DNA of 22,241 bases from UBA3210 sp963648895 (GCA_963648895.1 CAVJGK010000012.1:1-22241), one strand, 5' to 3'; positions 7,258 to 15,581 are shown, counted from the first letter of the stretch. Program-made: numbers and translations. Notes: generated by a model from the sequence alone, not told the origin.

Positions 7258-9513
7258 ATGTTTGGTAAGATATTAGGTTATAAATTAGAAAAAAATACAT
7301 TAACAATTAATTTTGAAGAAAGAAAAGGTATTGTCAATTTTATCGATGATGGCATTGTTCAATTCAAAGAAGAAAATTCGTCTTCTTTTGCTTTTAATAT
7401 TTTAGATTTAATTTCTCCTTTAAATATTGAAGTTAGTTTAAATGATGGAATTATTAAAGCTAATACAGGACGTTATACTTATTTTATTAAAGAAGAATTC
7501 TTAGTCGATATTCAAAAAGATGACACATTAATTTCTTCTTCATCTAATGAGCATTTACATAAAAAAACATTATTAAATAAAGAACTTCAAGAAAAAGAAG
7601 GCCATGAAGTTTCTAATGAAGAAGAATATTTATTTTCCATTCAAAAAGTTATTTCTGATGAAGATTATATCTATGGTTTAGGAGATAAATCAGGCTTTTT
7701 AAATAAAAAAGGCTATGAATATGAGATGTATAATACCGATAACCCTGCTCCTCAAGTAGAGTGTTTTAAAGCATTATATAAATCTATTCCTTTCTATATT
7801 GTTTTTAATTACAATTATCAATATGGTTTCTTTTTTGATAATACTTATAAACAACATTATGATGTGGGAAAAACTAATCCACATATTGTCAAAACATCCT
7901 TAAAGAAAGGTTATTATAATTATTATTTTATCGGAGGAGATTCACTTAAAGAAGTTGTAGAAAATTATACCTTTATTACAGGAAGAATGCCTTTACCTCA
8001 AATTTGGACATTAGGTAATCAACAATCTCGTTGGTCATATATGTGCCAAGAAGAATTAATGGAAGTGGCTCATAAATTTAGAGAATATGATGTTCCATGT
8101 GATACTTTATATTTAGATATTGATTATATGGATCATTATAAAGTTTTTACAACTAATAAAGAAACTTTCCCTGATTTTAAAAAGATGGTTGATGAATTAT
8201 CTTCATTAAATTTTAAATTAGTCACTATTATTGACCCAGGTGTAAAAAAAGAAAGTGGCTATCAAGTCTATGAAGATTTAATTAAAAATGATTTAGTGGC
8301 TACTTTAGATAATAAAACATACTTTAACGAAGTATGGCCAGGAGTAAGTGTTTATCCTTCTTTTATTAATCCTAAAACTCAAGAATTTTGGGCGGATAAA
8401 GTAAAATTCTTAGTTGATTTAGGAGTTCGTGGTATTTGGAATGATATGAATGAACCAGCTTCTTTTAAAGGACCTTTACCAGATAATGTTGAATTTAAAA
8501 TGAATGATAAAGTCTATTATCATGATGAAATTCATAATATATATGCCCACTATATGAACAAAGCTACTTATGAAGGATTAAAAAAATATGATCAAAGAAG
8601 ACCATATATTATTACTCGTGCAGGTTTTTCTGGTACTCAAATATATGCCACAACCTGGACAGGTGATCAACATTCTATCTATCCTCATTTACAAATGATG
8701 ATACCTATTTTATTAAATTTAGGTTTATCTGGTTTCCCATTCGCAGGAACCGATATAGGAGGATTTTGCTCCGATACTACTAAAGAATTATTAATTCGAT
8801 TTGTTGAAGCGGGAATATTTACTCCGATGTTTAGAAACCATTCAGCGATGAATACAACCTATCAAGAACCTTGGGCATTTGATAAAGAAACATTAGATAT
8901 TTATCGCCATATGATGAAAACTCGATATCAATTTATTCCATATATGTATGATTTATGCTTTGAAGCAAGCAATACTGGTTTACCAATAATTCGTCCATTA
9001 GTTATGGAATTTCCAAAAGATAAAAATACTTATCAAATTAATGATGAATATATGTTAGGTTGTAATGTTTTAGTTTCACCAGTTATAGAACAAGGACAAA
9101 GATATAAACTTGTGTATCTTCCAGAAGGAAAATGGTATTCATATTTTTCAAATGAAGTATATGAGGGAGGATATCACGCGATAAAATGTGATTTAGATGA
9201 AGTATTAATCTTTATTAAAGAAGGAAGTATTATTCCTCAATATTTAGATAGTGATCATATTGATCCTCATACTGATACTTTAATTTTAAGAGTTTATCCA
9301 GGCCAAGGTAATTATGTCCATTATCAAGATAATGGTGAAGATTTTAAATATGAAAGTGGGGAATATAATATGTATGAAATTATCCATGATGATAATTTCT
9401 TAAGAATTAATTTACCTTATCATTTCTATCAAGAATATAAAAAAATCATCTTAAAATATGAAGATAAAGAAGTAACTATTACTGATTATAATAAACAATT
9501 AGAGATTAAATAA
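7258..9513 (+). CDS. GH31 alpha-glucosidase, cytoplasmic
   Basis: This 751-residue glycoside hydrolase family 31 enzyme should release glucose from the non-reducing end of alpha-linked sugars such as maltose or isomaltose oligomers. The N-terminal beta-sandwich spans about 1-240. The (beta/alpha)8 barrel follows, with LDIDYMD (286-292), the signature GIWNDMNEP (392-400, nucleophile Asp396), TWTGD (466-470, acid/base Asp470) and FRNHSA (525-530). C-terminal beta domains run from about 605 to the end. No signal peptide is present, so the substrate must be imported or made inside the cell; no transporter is encoded nearby. GAGG precedes the ATG by about eight bases. Alternative GH31 activities (alpha-xylosidase, sulfoquinovosidase) are less likely but cannot be excluded. 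Confidence 0.95.
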   Translation: MFGKILGYKLEKNTLTINFEERKGIVNFIDDGIVQFKEENSSSFAFNILDLISPLNIEVSLNDGIIKANTGRYTYFIKEEFLVDIQKDDTLISSSSNEHLHKKTLLNKELQEKEGHEVSNEEEYLFSIQKVISDEDYIYGLGDKSGFLNKKGYEYEMYNTDNPAPQVECFKALYKSIPFYIVFNYNYQYGFFFDNTYKQHYDVGKTNPHIVKTSLKKGYYNYYFIGGDSLKEVVENYTFITGRMPLPQIWTLGNQQSRWSYMCQEELMEVAHKFREYDVPCDTLYLDIDYMDHYKVFTTNKETFPDFKKMVDELSSLNFKLVTIIDPGVKKESGYQVYEDLIKNDLVATLDNKTYFNEVWPGVSVYPSFINPKTQEFWADKVKFLVDLGVRGIWNDMNEPASFKGPLPDNVEFKMNDKVYYHDEIHNIYAHYMNKATYEGLKKYDQRRPYIITRAGFSGTQIYATTWTGDQHSIYPHLQMMIPILLNLGLSGFPFAGTDIGGFCSDTTKELLIRFVEAGIFTPMFRNHSAMNTTYQEPWAFDKETLDIYRHMMKTRYQFIPYMYDLCFEASNTGLPIIRPLVMEFPKDKNTYQINDEYMLGCNVLVSPVIEQGQRYKLVYLPEGKWYSYFSNEVYEGGYHAIKCDLDEVLIFIKEGSIIPQYLDSDHIDPHTDTLILRVYPGQGNYVHYQDNGEDFKYESGEYNMYEIIHDDNFLRINLPYHFYQEYKKIILKYEDKEVTITDYNKQLEIK

Positions 9514-9529
9514 ATACACTTATAATAGG

Positions 9530-9559
9530 AAAAAAGACTCACTAATAGTGAGCCTTTTT
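9530..9559. terminator. Bidirectional terminator between the alpha-glucosidase and the cation ATPase
   Basis: CTCACTA (9538-9544) and TAGTGAG (9546-9552) form a symmetric hairpin flanked by an A-tract (9530-9535) and a T-tract (9555-9559), so it can end transcription in both directions. The stop codon of the minus-strand ATPase (9544-9542) lies inside it. Confidence 0.85.
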
Positions 9560-12223
9560 GTTCTTAAGATATTTAATAAATACAATGATTTCATGAACAA
9601 CTAATGGAATAATCGAACAAGATCCAATAATTAACCAATCGATAATATCAATTTGTGTTGTTTTAAAAATTGCGTTTAAGAATGGAACTTCGGTAACAAG
9701 AATTTGTAATATTAATCCCAAGAAGAAAGCACCAAACATAACGAAATTCTTTGATTTAATAATAGATACAAATGATTTTGAATCATTGCTCATGGATAAC
9801 ATTAAGAATAATTCACTTAATCCAAGAATAGAGAATGCACAAGTTTGTGCTTCTTTTAATTTTTCGGCATTATTACCAAAATAAGCAATAATTCCATTAA
9901 TATCAAAGACGTTTACACCATTTTGCACACATGGGAAATAAATAAATCCAAATAGAGTAATTAAAGAAATAATTATTGAATAAGTAATAAGTTGAGTAAT
10001 AGAACGTTTAGAGAAGAAAGAACCTTTATTGGTTTCTACTTGCTTAGTCATTAAATTATCATTTGATTTATCAACACCTAATCCAATTGCAGGTAATGAA
10101 TCAGTGATTAAATTAATCCATAATAAGTGAATCGCGATTAATGGGGTAGGTAAACCTAAAATAGTACATAAGAATAAGACAATAACTTCAGCCATGTTAC
10201 TAGAAAGTAAGAAGACAATGGTCTTTTTTAAATTTGCATAGATATTTCTACCTTCTTCTACAGCTTTTTCAATTGTTGCAAAATTATCATCTGATAAAAT
10301 CATATCGGCAGCGTCTTTGGCAACATCAGTACCAGTGATACCCATAGCAATACCAATATCCGCGGCTTTTAATGAAGGAGCATCATTAACCCCATCACCT
10401 GTCATTGCGACTAATAAATTATTAGCTTTTAATGCTTTAACGATTTGAACTTTGTTATTTGGAGAAACTCGACCAAAGACATTGACATGTTTAACTACTT
10501 CTTTAATTTCTTCTTCTGACATGGAATCTAATTTACTTCCAAGCATACATTGATCAATGGAATCAACAATACCTAATTCTTTACCAATGGAGAAAGCAGT
10601 ATCGATATGATCACCAGTAATCATAATTGTTCTAATTCCAGCGCTTTTTAATGAAACAATTGCAGGAATACATTCTTTTCTAATTGGATCTTTCATACCG
10701 ACTAATCCAACAAAGATTAAATTATCTTCTTTTAAATTACCTTCTTGGTGATATGCTAAAGCTAGAACTCTTAATGCCTTAGAAGACATTTCTTTACTAG
10801 CTTTAAGAATGTTTTGTTTATCTTCTTTTGTTATTTCTCTAATTGTATCATTTATTCTAATTTTTGTTGTATGTAATAAAATAGAATCTAACGCACCTTT
10901 AGTGAAGGTGAAATATTGATTATCTTTTTGATGCATTGTAGACATCATTTTTCTAACTGAATCAAATGGATATTCATCAACACGAGGAAGAAGTTCTTCT
11001 TTTTCAGACTTTTTATAACCGATATAATCTAAATAATCAACTAAAGCAATTTCCGTTGGATCACCTGTTCTACCATTTTCAATACTTGCATTGGAACAAA
11101 GTCCAAAACCTGTAGCTAATAAATCTACTTCATCTTTATTAAAGTTTTCTTTTAGATCTAGTTTTTCATTGATATAAACTTCAGTAACAGTCATTTTGTT
11201 TTGAGTCAATGTACCAGTTTTATCGGAACAAATAACATCAATAGAACCTAAAGTTTCTACAGATGGGAGTTTTCTAATAATGGCATTATTTTTTGCCATT
11301 GATTCAACTCCTAAACTTAATACGATAGTAACAACCGCAACAAGTCCTTCTGGGATGGCTGCAACGGCTAAAGAAATTGCAAGTAAGAAGTGAGATAAAA
11401 TATTATCAAATTTAAATCCATCATAAGCTAATGAGATAATTAACATCACGATAATAATACCAATAGTAATCATACCTAATAATTTAGATAAAGAAGCTAA
11501 TTTCTTTTGTAATGGAGTTAAAGTGTCTTCGTCATTGTCTAACATTTTAGCGATTTTACCAATTTCTGTATTCATACCAGTGTTAATGACTACACCCATT
11601 CCTCGACCATAAGTAACAATGGTAGAAGAGAAAGCTAAATTGGTTAAATCACCTAAAGCAGTATCTTTTTTGGTAATGACATCAATGCTTTTATTAACAG
11701 GTACTGATTCACCAGTTAATGAAGATTCATCAATTTTTAAATTGACTGCTTCTAATAATCTTAAATCGGCAGGAACAATATTTCCTTCTTCTAAATAGAC
11801 AATATCACCAACGACTAAATCTTTAGATGGTAAAGAAATAATTTGTCCATCTCTAATAACTTGAGTTAAAGGAGAAGACATCTTCTTTAAAGCTTCCATC
11901 GCATTGGCAGCTTTCTTTTCTTGAATAACACCAATTATTGCATTAAACATAATGACAATAAAGATGATAATAGAATCAATCCAGTCAGTTGATTTTTCAA
12001 TGATTGCAACAACTAATGAAATAATTGCCGCGGCAAATAAAACATAAATCATTGGATCATTTAGTTGACCAAGAAACATCATTAAAAGAGATTTTTTCTT
12101 ACCTTCTTTTAAAGCATTTGGTCCATTTTTTTGTAATAATTCTTCCGCTTTAGAACTTGTTAAACCATTTTTAGATGTATTTAATTCTTCTAAAACTTCA
12201 TTTGCTTCTTTATTATGATACAT
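9542..12223 (-). CDS. P2A-type cation-transporting ATPase, probable Mn2+/Ca2+ efflux pump
   Basis: This 893-residue P-type ATPase of the SERCA/PMCA (P2A) class carries TGES (170-173), DKTGTLT with phospho-Asp334, KGAL (442-445), TGDH (536-539) and GDGVNDAP (609-616). Ion-site residues match the SERCA pattern: PEGL in M4 (291-294), Asn676 and Glu679 in M5, N-L-I-T-D in M6 (704-708) and a Glu in M8 (804). About ten membrane helices are present, and the N-terminus resembles bacterial Ca2+ pumps (YloB/PacL). Sequence alone cannot separate Ca2+ from Mn2+. The yybP-ykoY riboswitch in its leader favours Mn2+ export, as established for L. lactis YoaB and S. pneumoniae MgtA. The start is set by AGGAGGT (12238-12232) seven bases before the ATG. 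It is monocistronic and ends in a shared bidirectional terminator. Confidence 0.96.
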   Translation of the reverse strand: MYHNKEANEVLEELNTSKNGLTSSKAEELLQKNGPNALKEGKKKSLLMMFLGQLNDPMIYVLFAAAIISLVVAIIEKSTDWIDSIIIFIVIMFNAIIGVIQEKKAANAMEALKKMSSPLTQVIRDGQIISLPSKDLVVGDIVYLEEGNIVPADLRLLEAVNLKIDESSLTGESVPVNKSIDVITKKDTALGDLTNLAFSSTIVTYGRGMGVVINTGMNTEIGKIAKMLDNDEDTLTPLQKKLASLSKLLGMITIGIIIVMLIISLAYDGFKFDNILSHFLLAISLAVAAIPEGLVAVVTIVLSLGVESMAKNNAIIRKLPSVETLGSIDVICSDKTGTLTQNKMTVTEVYINEKLDLKENFNKDEVDLLATGFGLCSNASIENGRTGDPTEIALVDYLDYIGYKKSEKEELLPRVDEYPFDSVRKMMSTMHQKDNQYFTFTKGALDSILLHTTKIRINDTIREITKEDKQNILKASKEMSSKALRVLALAYHQEGNLKEDNLIFVGLVGMKDPIRKECIPAIVSLKSAGIRTIMITGDHIDTAFSIGKELGIVDSIDQCMLGSKLDSMSEEEIKEVVKHVNVFGRVSPNNKVQIVKALKANNLLVAMTGDGVNDAPSLKAADIGIAMGITGTDVAKDAADMILSDDNFATIEKAVEEGRNIYANLKKTIVFLLSSNMAEVIVLFLCTILGLPTPLIAIHLLWINLITDSLPAIGLGVDKSNDNLMTKQVETNKGSFFSKRSITQLITYSIIISLITLFGFIYFPCVQNGVNVFDINGIIAYFGNNAEKLKEAQTCAFSILGLSELFLMLSMSNDSKSFVSIIKSKNFVMFGAFFLGLILQILVTEVPFLNAIFKTTQIDIIDWLIIGSCSIIPLVVHEIIVFIKYLKNKKAHY

Positions 12224-12229
12224 AAATTT

Positions 12230-12341
12230 GACCTCCTATCTAATAAAGATATTTGGTCTTGCCGCGTACACGCTTATAAACGCGGATATTGCTATCGTCT
12301 TGACGCGTTTATAATTAGGCTACTCCCCAACTGAAATTAGA
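12230..12341 (-). ncRNA. yybP-ykoY (manganese) riboswitch in the ATPase leader
   Basis: Read on the minus strand, the leader has the hallmark TTGGGGAGTAGCC (12330-12318) near the 5' end and CGGCAAGACCAA (12264-12253) near the 3' end, the two conserved halves of the yybP-ykoY Mn2+ aptamer. TTGG pairs with CCAA as the inner P1. An outer helix TCTAAT/ATTAGA (12341-12336 with 12244-12239) extends it. A perfect 11-bp helix (12314-12304 with 12284-12274) carries a 19-base apical region starting TCAAGACGATAGC. After the aptamer there is no terminator with a T-run. Instead GACC (12258-12255) can pair with GGTC (12233-12230) at the Shine-Dalgarno, helped by ATCT/AGAT. Control is thus probably translational, with Mn2+ stabilising P1 and freeing the ribosome site. 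Confidence 0.92.
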
Positions 12342-12388
12342 ATAACATAAAAAGAAGTAAGATTAAATAATTAAAATAAAATATTTTA

Positions 12389-12417
12389 AAAATATATTTT
12401 TTTAGAGCAGTTAGCAA
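12389..12417 (-). promoter_or_regulatory. Possible promoter for the riboswitch-ATPase transcript
   Basis: On the minus strand TTGCTA (12417-12412) is followed 17 bases later by TATTTT (12394-12389), in a very A/T-rich stretch with alternative -10 choices such as TATATT. A start near 12380 would place the aptamer about 40 bases into the RNA. Confidence 0.35.
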
Positions 12418-12442
12418 TTATTAACATTTTTAGTAAAAAATA

Positions 12443-12468
12443 TTATCATTTTAAAATTATAATGATAA
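12443..12468 (+). promoter_or_regulatory. Operator-like palindrome overlapping the pckA -10 box
   Basis: TTATCATT (12443-12450) and AATGATAA (12461-12468) form an 8-bp perfect inverted repeat around a 10-base spacer. TATAAT at 12458-12463 lies across the second half-site and is the best -10 for pckA, with no clear -35. The arrangement would suit a repressor or a regulator substituting for the -35. I cannot assign a known regulator. Confidence 0.4.
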
Positions 12469-12475
12469 AATATTA

Positions 12476-12512
12476 TTGATTGAAATCTTCAATCAGAGAA
12501 AAATAATTCTCT
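12476..12512 (+). promoter_or_regulatory. Two adjacent hairpins in the pckA leader
   Basis: GATTGAA-ATC-TTCAATC (12478-12494, extendable by an A-T and a wobble pair) is directly followed by AGAGAA-N6-TTCTCT (12495-12512). They lie between the likely transcription start near 12470 and the AAAGG ribosome site (12520-12524). No T-run follows, so they are not a terminator; mRNA stability or translation control is possible. With the riboswitch and the two promoters, this accounts for the 313-base gap 12224-12536. Confidence 0.45.
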
Positions 12513-12536
12513 ATAAATGAAAGGTTAAAAACAAAA

Positions 12537-14141
12537 ATGGAAAAACTTGATTTAACAAAGTATGGCATTACAGGTACAACTGAAATTGTCTACAACCCAT
12601 CTTACGAATTATTATTCAAAGAAGAAACTAAACCTGAATTAGAAGGCTATGAAAAAGGACAAGTTTCTGAACTCGGCGCGGTAAACGTTATGACTGGTAT
12701 CTACACTGGTAGATCTCCAAAAGACAAATTCATCGTAGTTGATGAAAATTCAAAAGACACTGTTTGGTGGACATCTGATGCTTATAAAAACGATAACCAC
12801 CCAGCAAGTAAAGAAGCATGGGAAGCATGTAAAGAAATCGCAAAAAAAGAATTATCAAATAAGAGATTATTCGTTGTTGATGCTTTCTGCGGTGCAAATA
12901 AAGATACAAGAATGGCAGTAAGATTTATTGTCGAAGTTGCATGGCAAGCACATTTCATTAGAAATATGTTTATTAAACCAACAGAAGAAGAATTAGAGCA
13001 TTTCGAACCAGACTTTGTTGTTTATAATGCATCTAAAGCAAAAGTTACAAATTATAAAGAATTAGGATTAAATTCTGAAACAGCAGTCATGTTCAACATT
13101 ACAAGTAGAGAACAAGTTATTATCAATACTTGGTATGGTGGAGAAATGAAAAAAGGCATGTTCTCCATGATGAACTACTACTTACCTTTAAAAGGTATGG
13201 CATCAATGCATTGCTCTGCAAATACTGATTTAAATGGTGAAAATACTGCAATCTTCTTCGGATTATCAGGTACTGGTAAAACAACTTTATCAACTGATCC
13301 AAAAAGATTATTAATCGGTGATGATGAACACGGTTGGGATGACAATGGTGTTTTCAACTTTGAAGGTGGATGTTACGCGAAAGTAATTAACCTTGATAAA
13401 GATTCTGAACCAGATATTTATAATGCAATTAAACGTAATGCATTACTTGAAAACGTTACATTAGATAAAGATGGACATATTGATTTTGCTGATAAATCAG
13501 TAACAGAAAATACTCGTGTTTCTTATCCAATTGACCATATTAAAAACATTGTAAGACCAATTTCTAGCGCTCCAGCTGCAAAGAATGTTATCTTCCTTTC
13601 TGCTGATGCATTCGGCGTCTTACCTCCAGTTTCTATTTTAACTCCAGAACAAACTCAATATTATTTCTTATCAGGTTTCACTGCAAAACTTGCAGGTACT
13701 GAAAGAGGTATTACAGAACCTACTCCAACATTCTCAGCATGTTTTGGACAAGCATTCTTAGAATTACATCCAACTAAATATGCAGCAGAATTAGTTAAAA
13801 AGATGAAAGCAAGTGGAGCAAAAGCTTACTTAGTCAATACTGGTTGGAATGGTACAGGTAAACGTATTTCAATTAAAGATACACGTGGTATTATCGATGC
13901 TATCTTAGATGGTTCTATCTTAAAAGCAGATACAAAGAAAATCCCACACTTCGACTTTGAAGTACCTACATCTCTTCCAGGAGTTGATCCACATATCTTA
14001 GATCCAAGAGATACATATGCAGATCCTTCTAAATGGGAAGAAAAAGCTGTTGATTTAGCAGGTAGATTCATTGATAACTTCAAAAAATACGAAACTAATG
14101 AAGCAGGTAAAGCTTTAGTTAAAGCAGGACCAAAAAAATAG
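12537..14141 (+). CDS. pckA: ATP-dependent phosphoenolpyruvate carboxykinase
   Basis: PckA interconverts oxaloacetate plus ATP with PEP, CO2 and ADP. In fermenting bacteria it often runs toward oxaloacetate to gain ATP. The 534-residue length is standard. Visible active-site elements are TGRSPKDK (57-64, PEP/oxaloacetate Arg59), EMKKG (203-207, metal-binding Lys), MHCSAN (224-229, metal His225), the P-loop GLSGTGKT (242-249), DDEHGW (262-267, metal Asp), NTRVSYP (325-331, Arg327) and GWNGTGKR (436-443). The bound nucleotide is ATP, not GTP, by overall family. Codon choice contains more C-ending codons (AAC, TTC, TAC, CAC) than the neighbours, typical of high expression. The AAAGG ribosome site is unusually far (12 bases) from the ATG. 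Its next neighbour is a PPi-type phosphofructokinase. Confidence 0.98.
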   Translation: MEKLDLTKYGITGTTEIVYNPSYELLFKEETKPELEGYEKGQVSELGAVNVMTGIYTGRSPKDKFIVVDENSKDTVWWTSDAYKNDNHPASKEAWEACKEIAKKELSNKRLFVVDAFCGANKDTRMAVRFIVEVAWQAHFIRNMFIKPTEEELEHFEPDFVVYNASKAKVTNYKELGLNSETAVMFNITSREQVIINTWYGGEMKKGMFSMMNYYLPLKGMASMHCSANTDLNGENTAIFFGLSGTGKTTLSTDPKRLLIGDDEHGWDDNGVFNFEGGCYAKVINLDKDSEPDIYNAIKRNALLENVTLDKDGHIDFADKSVTENTRVSYPIDHIKNIVRPISSAPAAKNVIFLSADAFGVLPPVSILTPEQTQYYFLSGFTAKLAGTERGITEPTPTFSACFGQAFLELHPTKYAAELVKKMKASGAKAYLVNTGWNGTGKRISIKDTRGIIDAILDGSILKADTKKIPHFDFEVPTSLPGVDPHILDPRDTYADPSKWEEKAVDLAGRFIDNFKKYETNEAGKALVKAGPKK

Positions 14142-14158
14142 TTTAAATTTAAATTTTT

Positions 14159-14184
14159 GACACATCCATTTGGGTGTGTCTTTT
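14159..14184 (+). terminator. Terminator of pckA
   Basis: A 9-bp GC-containing stem (14159-14167 with 14172-14180, one T-G pair) closes an ATTT loop and is followed by TTTT. The sequence from 14185 to about 14250 shows nothing I can assign. Confidence 0.93.
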
Positions 14185-14271
14185 GTTTGTATACAAGTTT
14201 TTCATAAAATCGGCTAATTAAGGCTTTTAGAAGAGTATTTATGTATTTTGTATTGTGACTAGGGCACAATA

Positions 14272-14312
14272 TTTCAAATAGTTAGTTATTATTTGAAAAA
14301 CTTTGCTATAAT
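14272..14312 (+). promoter_or_regulatory. pfp promoter with extended -10 and an upstream 9-bp inverted repeat
   Basis: TG-C-TATAAT (14304-14312) is a perfect extended -10. Just before it, TTTCAAATA (14272-14280) and TATTTGAAA (14290-14298) form a perfect 9-bp inverted repeat with a 9-base spacer, lying exactly where a -35 would be. This looks like a binding site for a dimeric regulator. A second small dyad, TATTGTG/CACAATA (14251-14257 with 14265-14271), abuts it upstream. Confidence 0.6.
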
Positions 14313-14340
14313 GAATATATAAACAAGGAGATATTTATAT

Positions 14341-15573
14341 ATGAGAAACGTAATCGTTGGCCAATCAGGTGGACCTACTGCAGTTATTAATGCATCGCTT
14401 TTGGGTGTTTTTAAAACATCTAGAGATTTAGGAGCAAATAAAATCTTTGGTATGGTACATGGTATCAAAGGCTTATTAGATGAAGATATCGTTGATTTAT
14501 CAAAACAAATTAAAAATGACTTAGATATGGATTTATTAAAAAGAACTCCTTCTTCTTTCTTAGGTACATGTCGTTACAAACTTCCAGATATTAAAGGAAA
14601 TGAAAAAACATACGATAAGATTTTTGAAATCTTGGATAAAAATGAAATTGATGCTTTCTTCTATATCGGTGGAAATGACTCAATGGATACTGTAAAAAAA
14701 TTATCTGAATATGCAGAAACTATCCATTCAAAAATTAGATTCATGGGTTGTCCAAAGACAATTGATAATGACCTTGCTTTAACCGATCATACTCCAGGTT
14801 ATGGTAGCGCGGCTAAATATATTGCAGCAACAACAAAAGAAATTATCCGTGATGGTTTAGTTTATGATTATCCAGTAGTTTCAGTTATTGAAGTTATGGG
14901 GAGAAATGCAGGTTGGTTAACTGCTGCAACAGCTTTAGCGAAAGGTGAAGATTGCGAAGGCGTTGATATGATTTTATTACCAGAATATACTTTCGATGAA
15001 GAAAAATTCTTAAAGAAAGTTAAAGAATTATTAGTCGGTAATAGATCTTTAGTCATCGCAGTTAGTGAAGGTATTAAAGTCGCAGATGGAAGATATGTTT
15101 GTGAACTTGGCTCACATAATGATTATGTCGATGCTTTCGGTCATAAATTATTAACAGGTACAGCAAGATATTTATCTGATTTAATCATGAATACATATAA
15201 AGTCAAAACTAGAGCGATTGAACTTTCATCATTACAAAGATGCGCCGCTCATATCACTTCAAGAATTGACGTTACTGAAGCTTTCAATACAGCTTCTGCA
15301 GCCGTTAGAAATGCCTTTGAAGGTAAAACAGGTGAAGTTACTATTTTAAAGAGACTTTCAGATAATCCATATATTTGTATTACTGAACAAGCAGATGTTA
15401 GAAGTATCGCGAATGTTGAAAAGAAAGTACCACTTGAATGGATTACTCCAGATGGAACATATGTAACTGACGATTTAATCAAATATATCCATCCATTAAT
15501 TCAATCAGAAATTACTCCTTTATGGGTTGATGGTTTACCACGTCACTTAATCTTACAAAAAGAAGATAAATAG
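14341..15573 (+). CDS. pfp: Pyrophosphate-dependent 6-phosphofructokinase
   Basis: This 410-residue phosphofructokinase shows the PPi-type signature. PKTIDND (138-144) has Lys139 where ATP enzymes have Gly, and GGNDS (110-114) has Asp113 where ATP enzymes have Gly. It should therefore phosphorylate fructose 6-phosphate reversibly with PPi, replacing the ATP-consuming step of glycolysis. MGRNAGW (186-192) forms the sugar-phosphate site. Asn112 stands where many PPi enzymes have Asp (GGDDS); I believe this variant is shared by a clostridial-type subgroup of about 410 residues, but I cannot check it here. The N-terminus GQSGGPTAVIN is typical. AAGGAG lies ten bases before the ATG. It has its own regulated-looking promoter and terminator. 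Phosphate donor is predicted from these residues, not proven. Confidence 0.92.
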   Translation: MRNVIVGQSGGPTAVINASLLGVFKTSRDLGANKIFGMVHGIKGLLDEDIVDLSKQIKNDLDMDLLKRTPSSFLGTCRYKLPDIKGNEKTYDKIFEILDKNEIDAFFYIGGNDSMDTVKKLSEYAETIHSKIRFMGCPKTIDNDLALTDHTPGYGSAAKYIAATTKEIIRDGLVYDYPVVSVIEVMGRNAGWLTAATALAKGEDCEGVDMILLPEYTFDEEKFLKKVKELLVGNRSLVIAVSEGIKVADGRYVCELGSHNDYVDAFGHKLLTGTARYLSDLIMNTYKVKTRAIELSSLQRCAAHITSRIDVTEAFNTASAAVRNAFEGKTGEVTILKRLSDNPYICITEQADVRSIANVEKKVPLEWITPDGTYVTDDLIKYIHPLIQSEITPLWVDGLPRHLILQKEDK

Positions 15574-15581
15574 TACTAACA

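Noticed and set aside
12443..12468. Fur or PerR box before pckA
   Set aside because: The half-sites resemble Fur-type GATAAT elements, but the 10-base spacer does not fit Fur, PerR or MntR boxes.
13826..14269. 147-codon antisense open frame over the pckA 3' end and its terminator
   Set aside because: It is a shadow of pckA in a biased-codon region, has no ribosome site or recognisable motif, and crosses a strong terminator hairpin.
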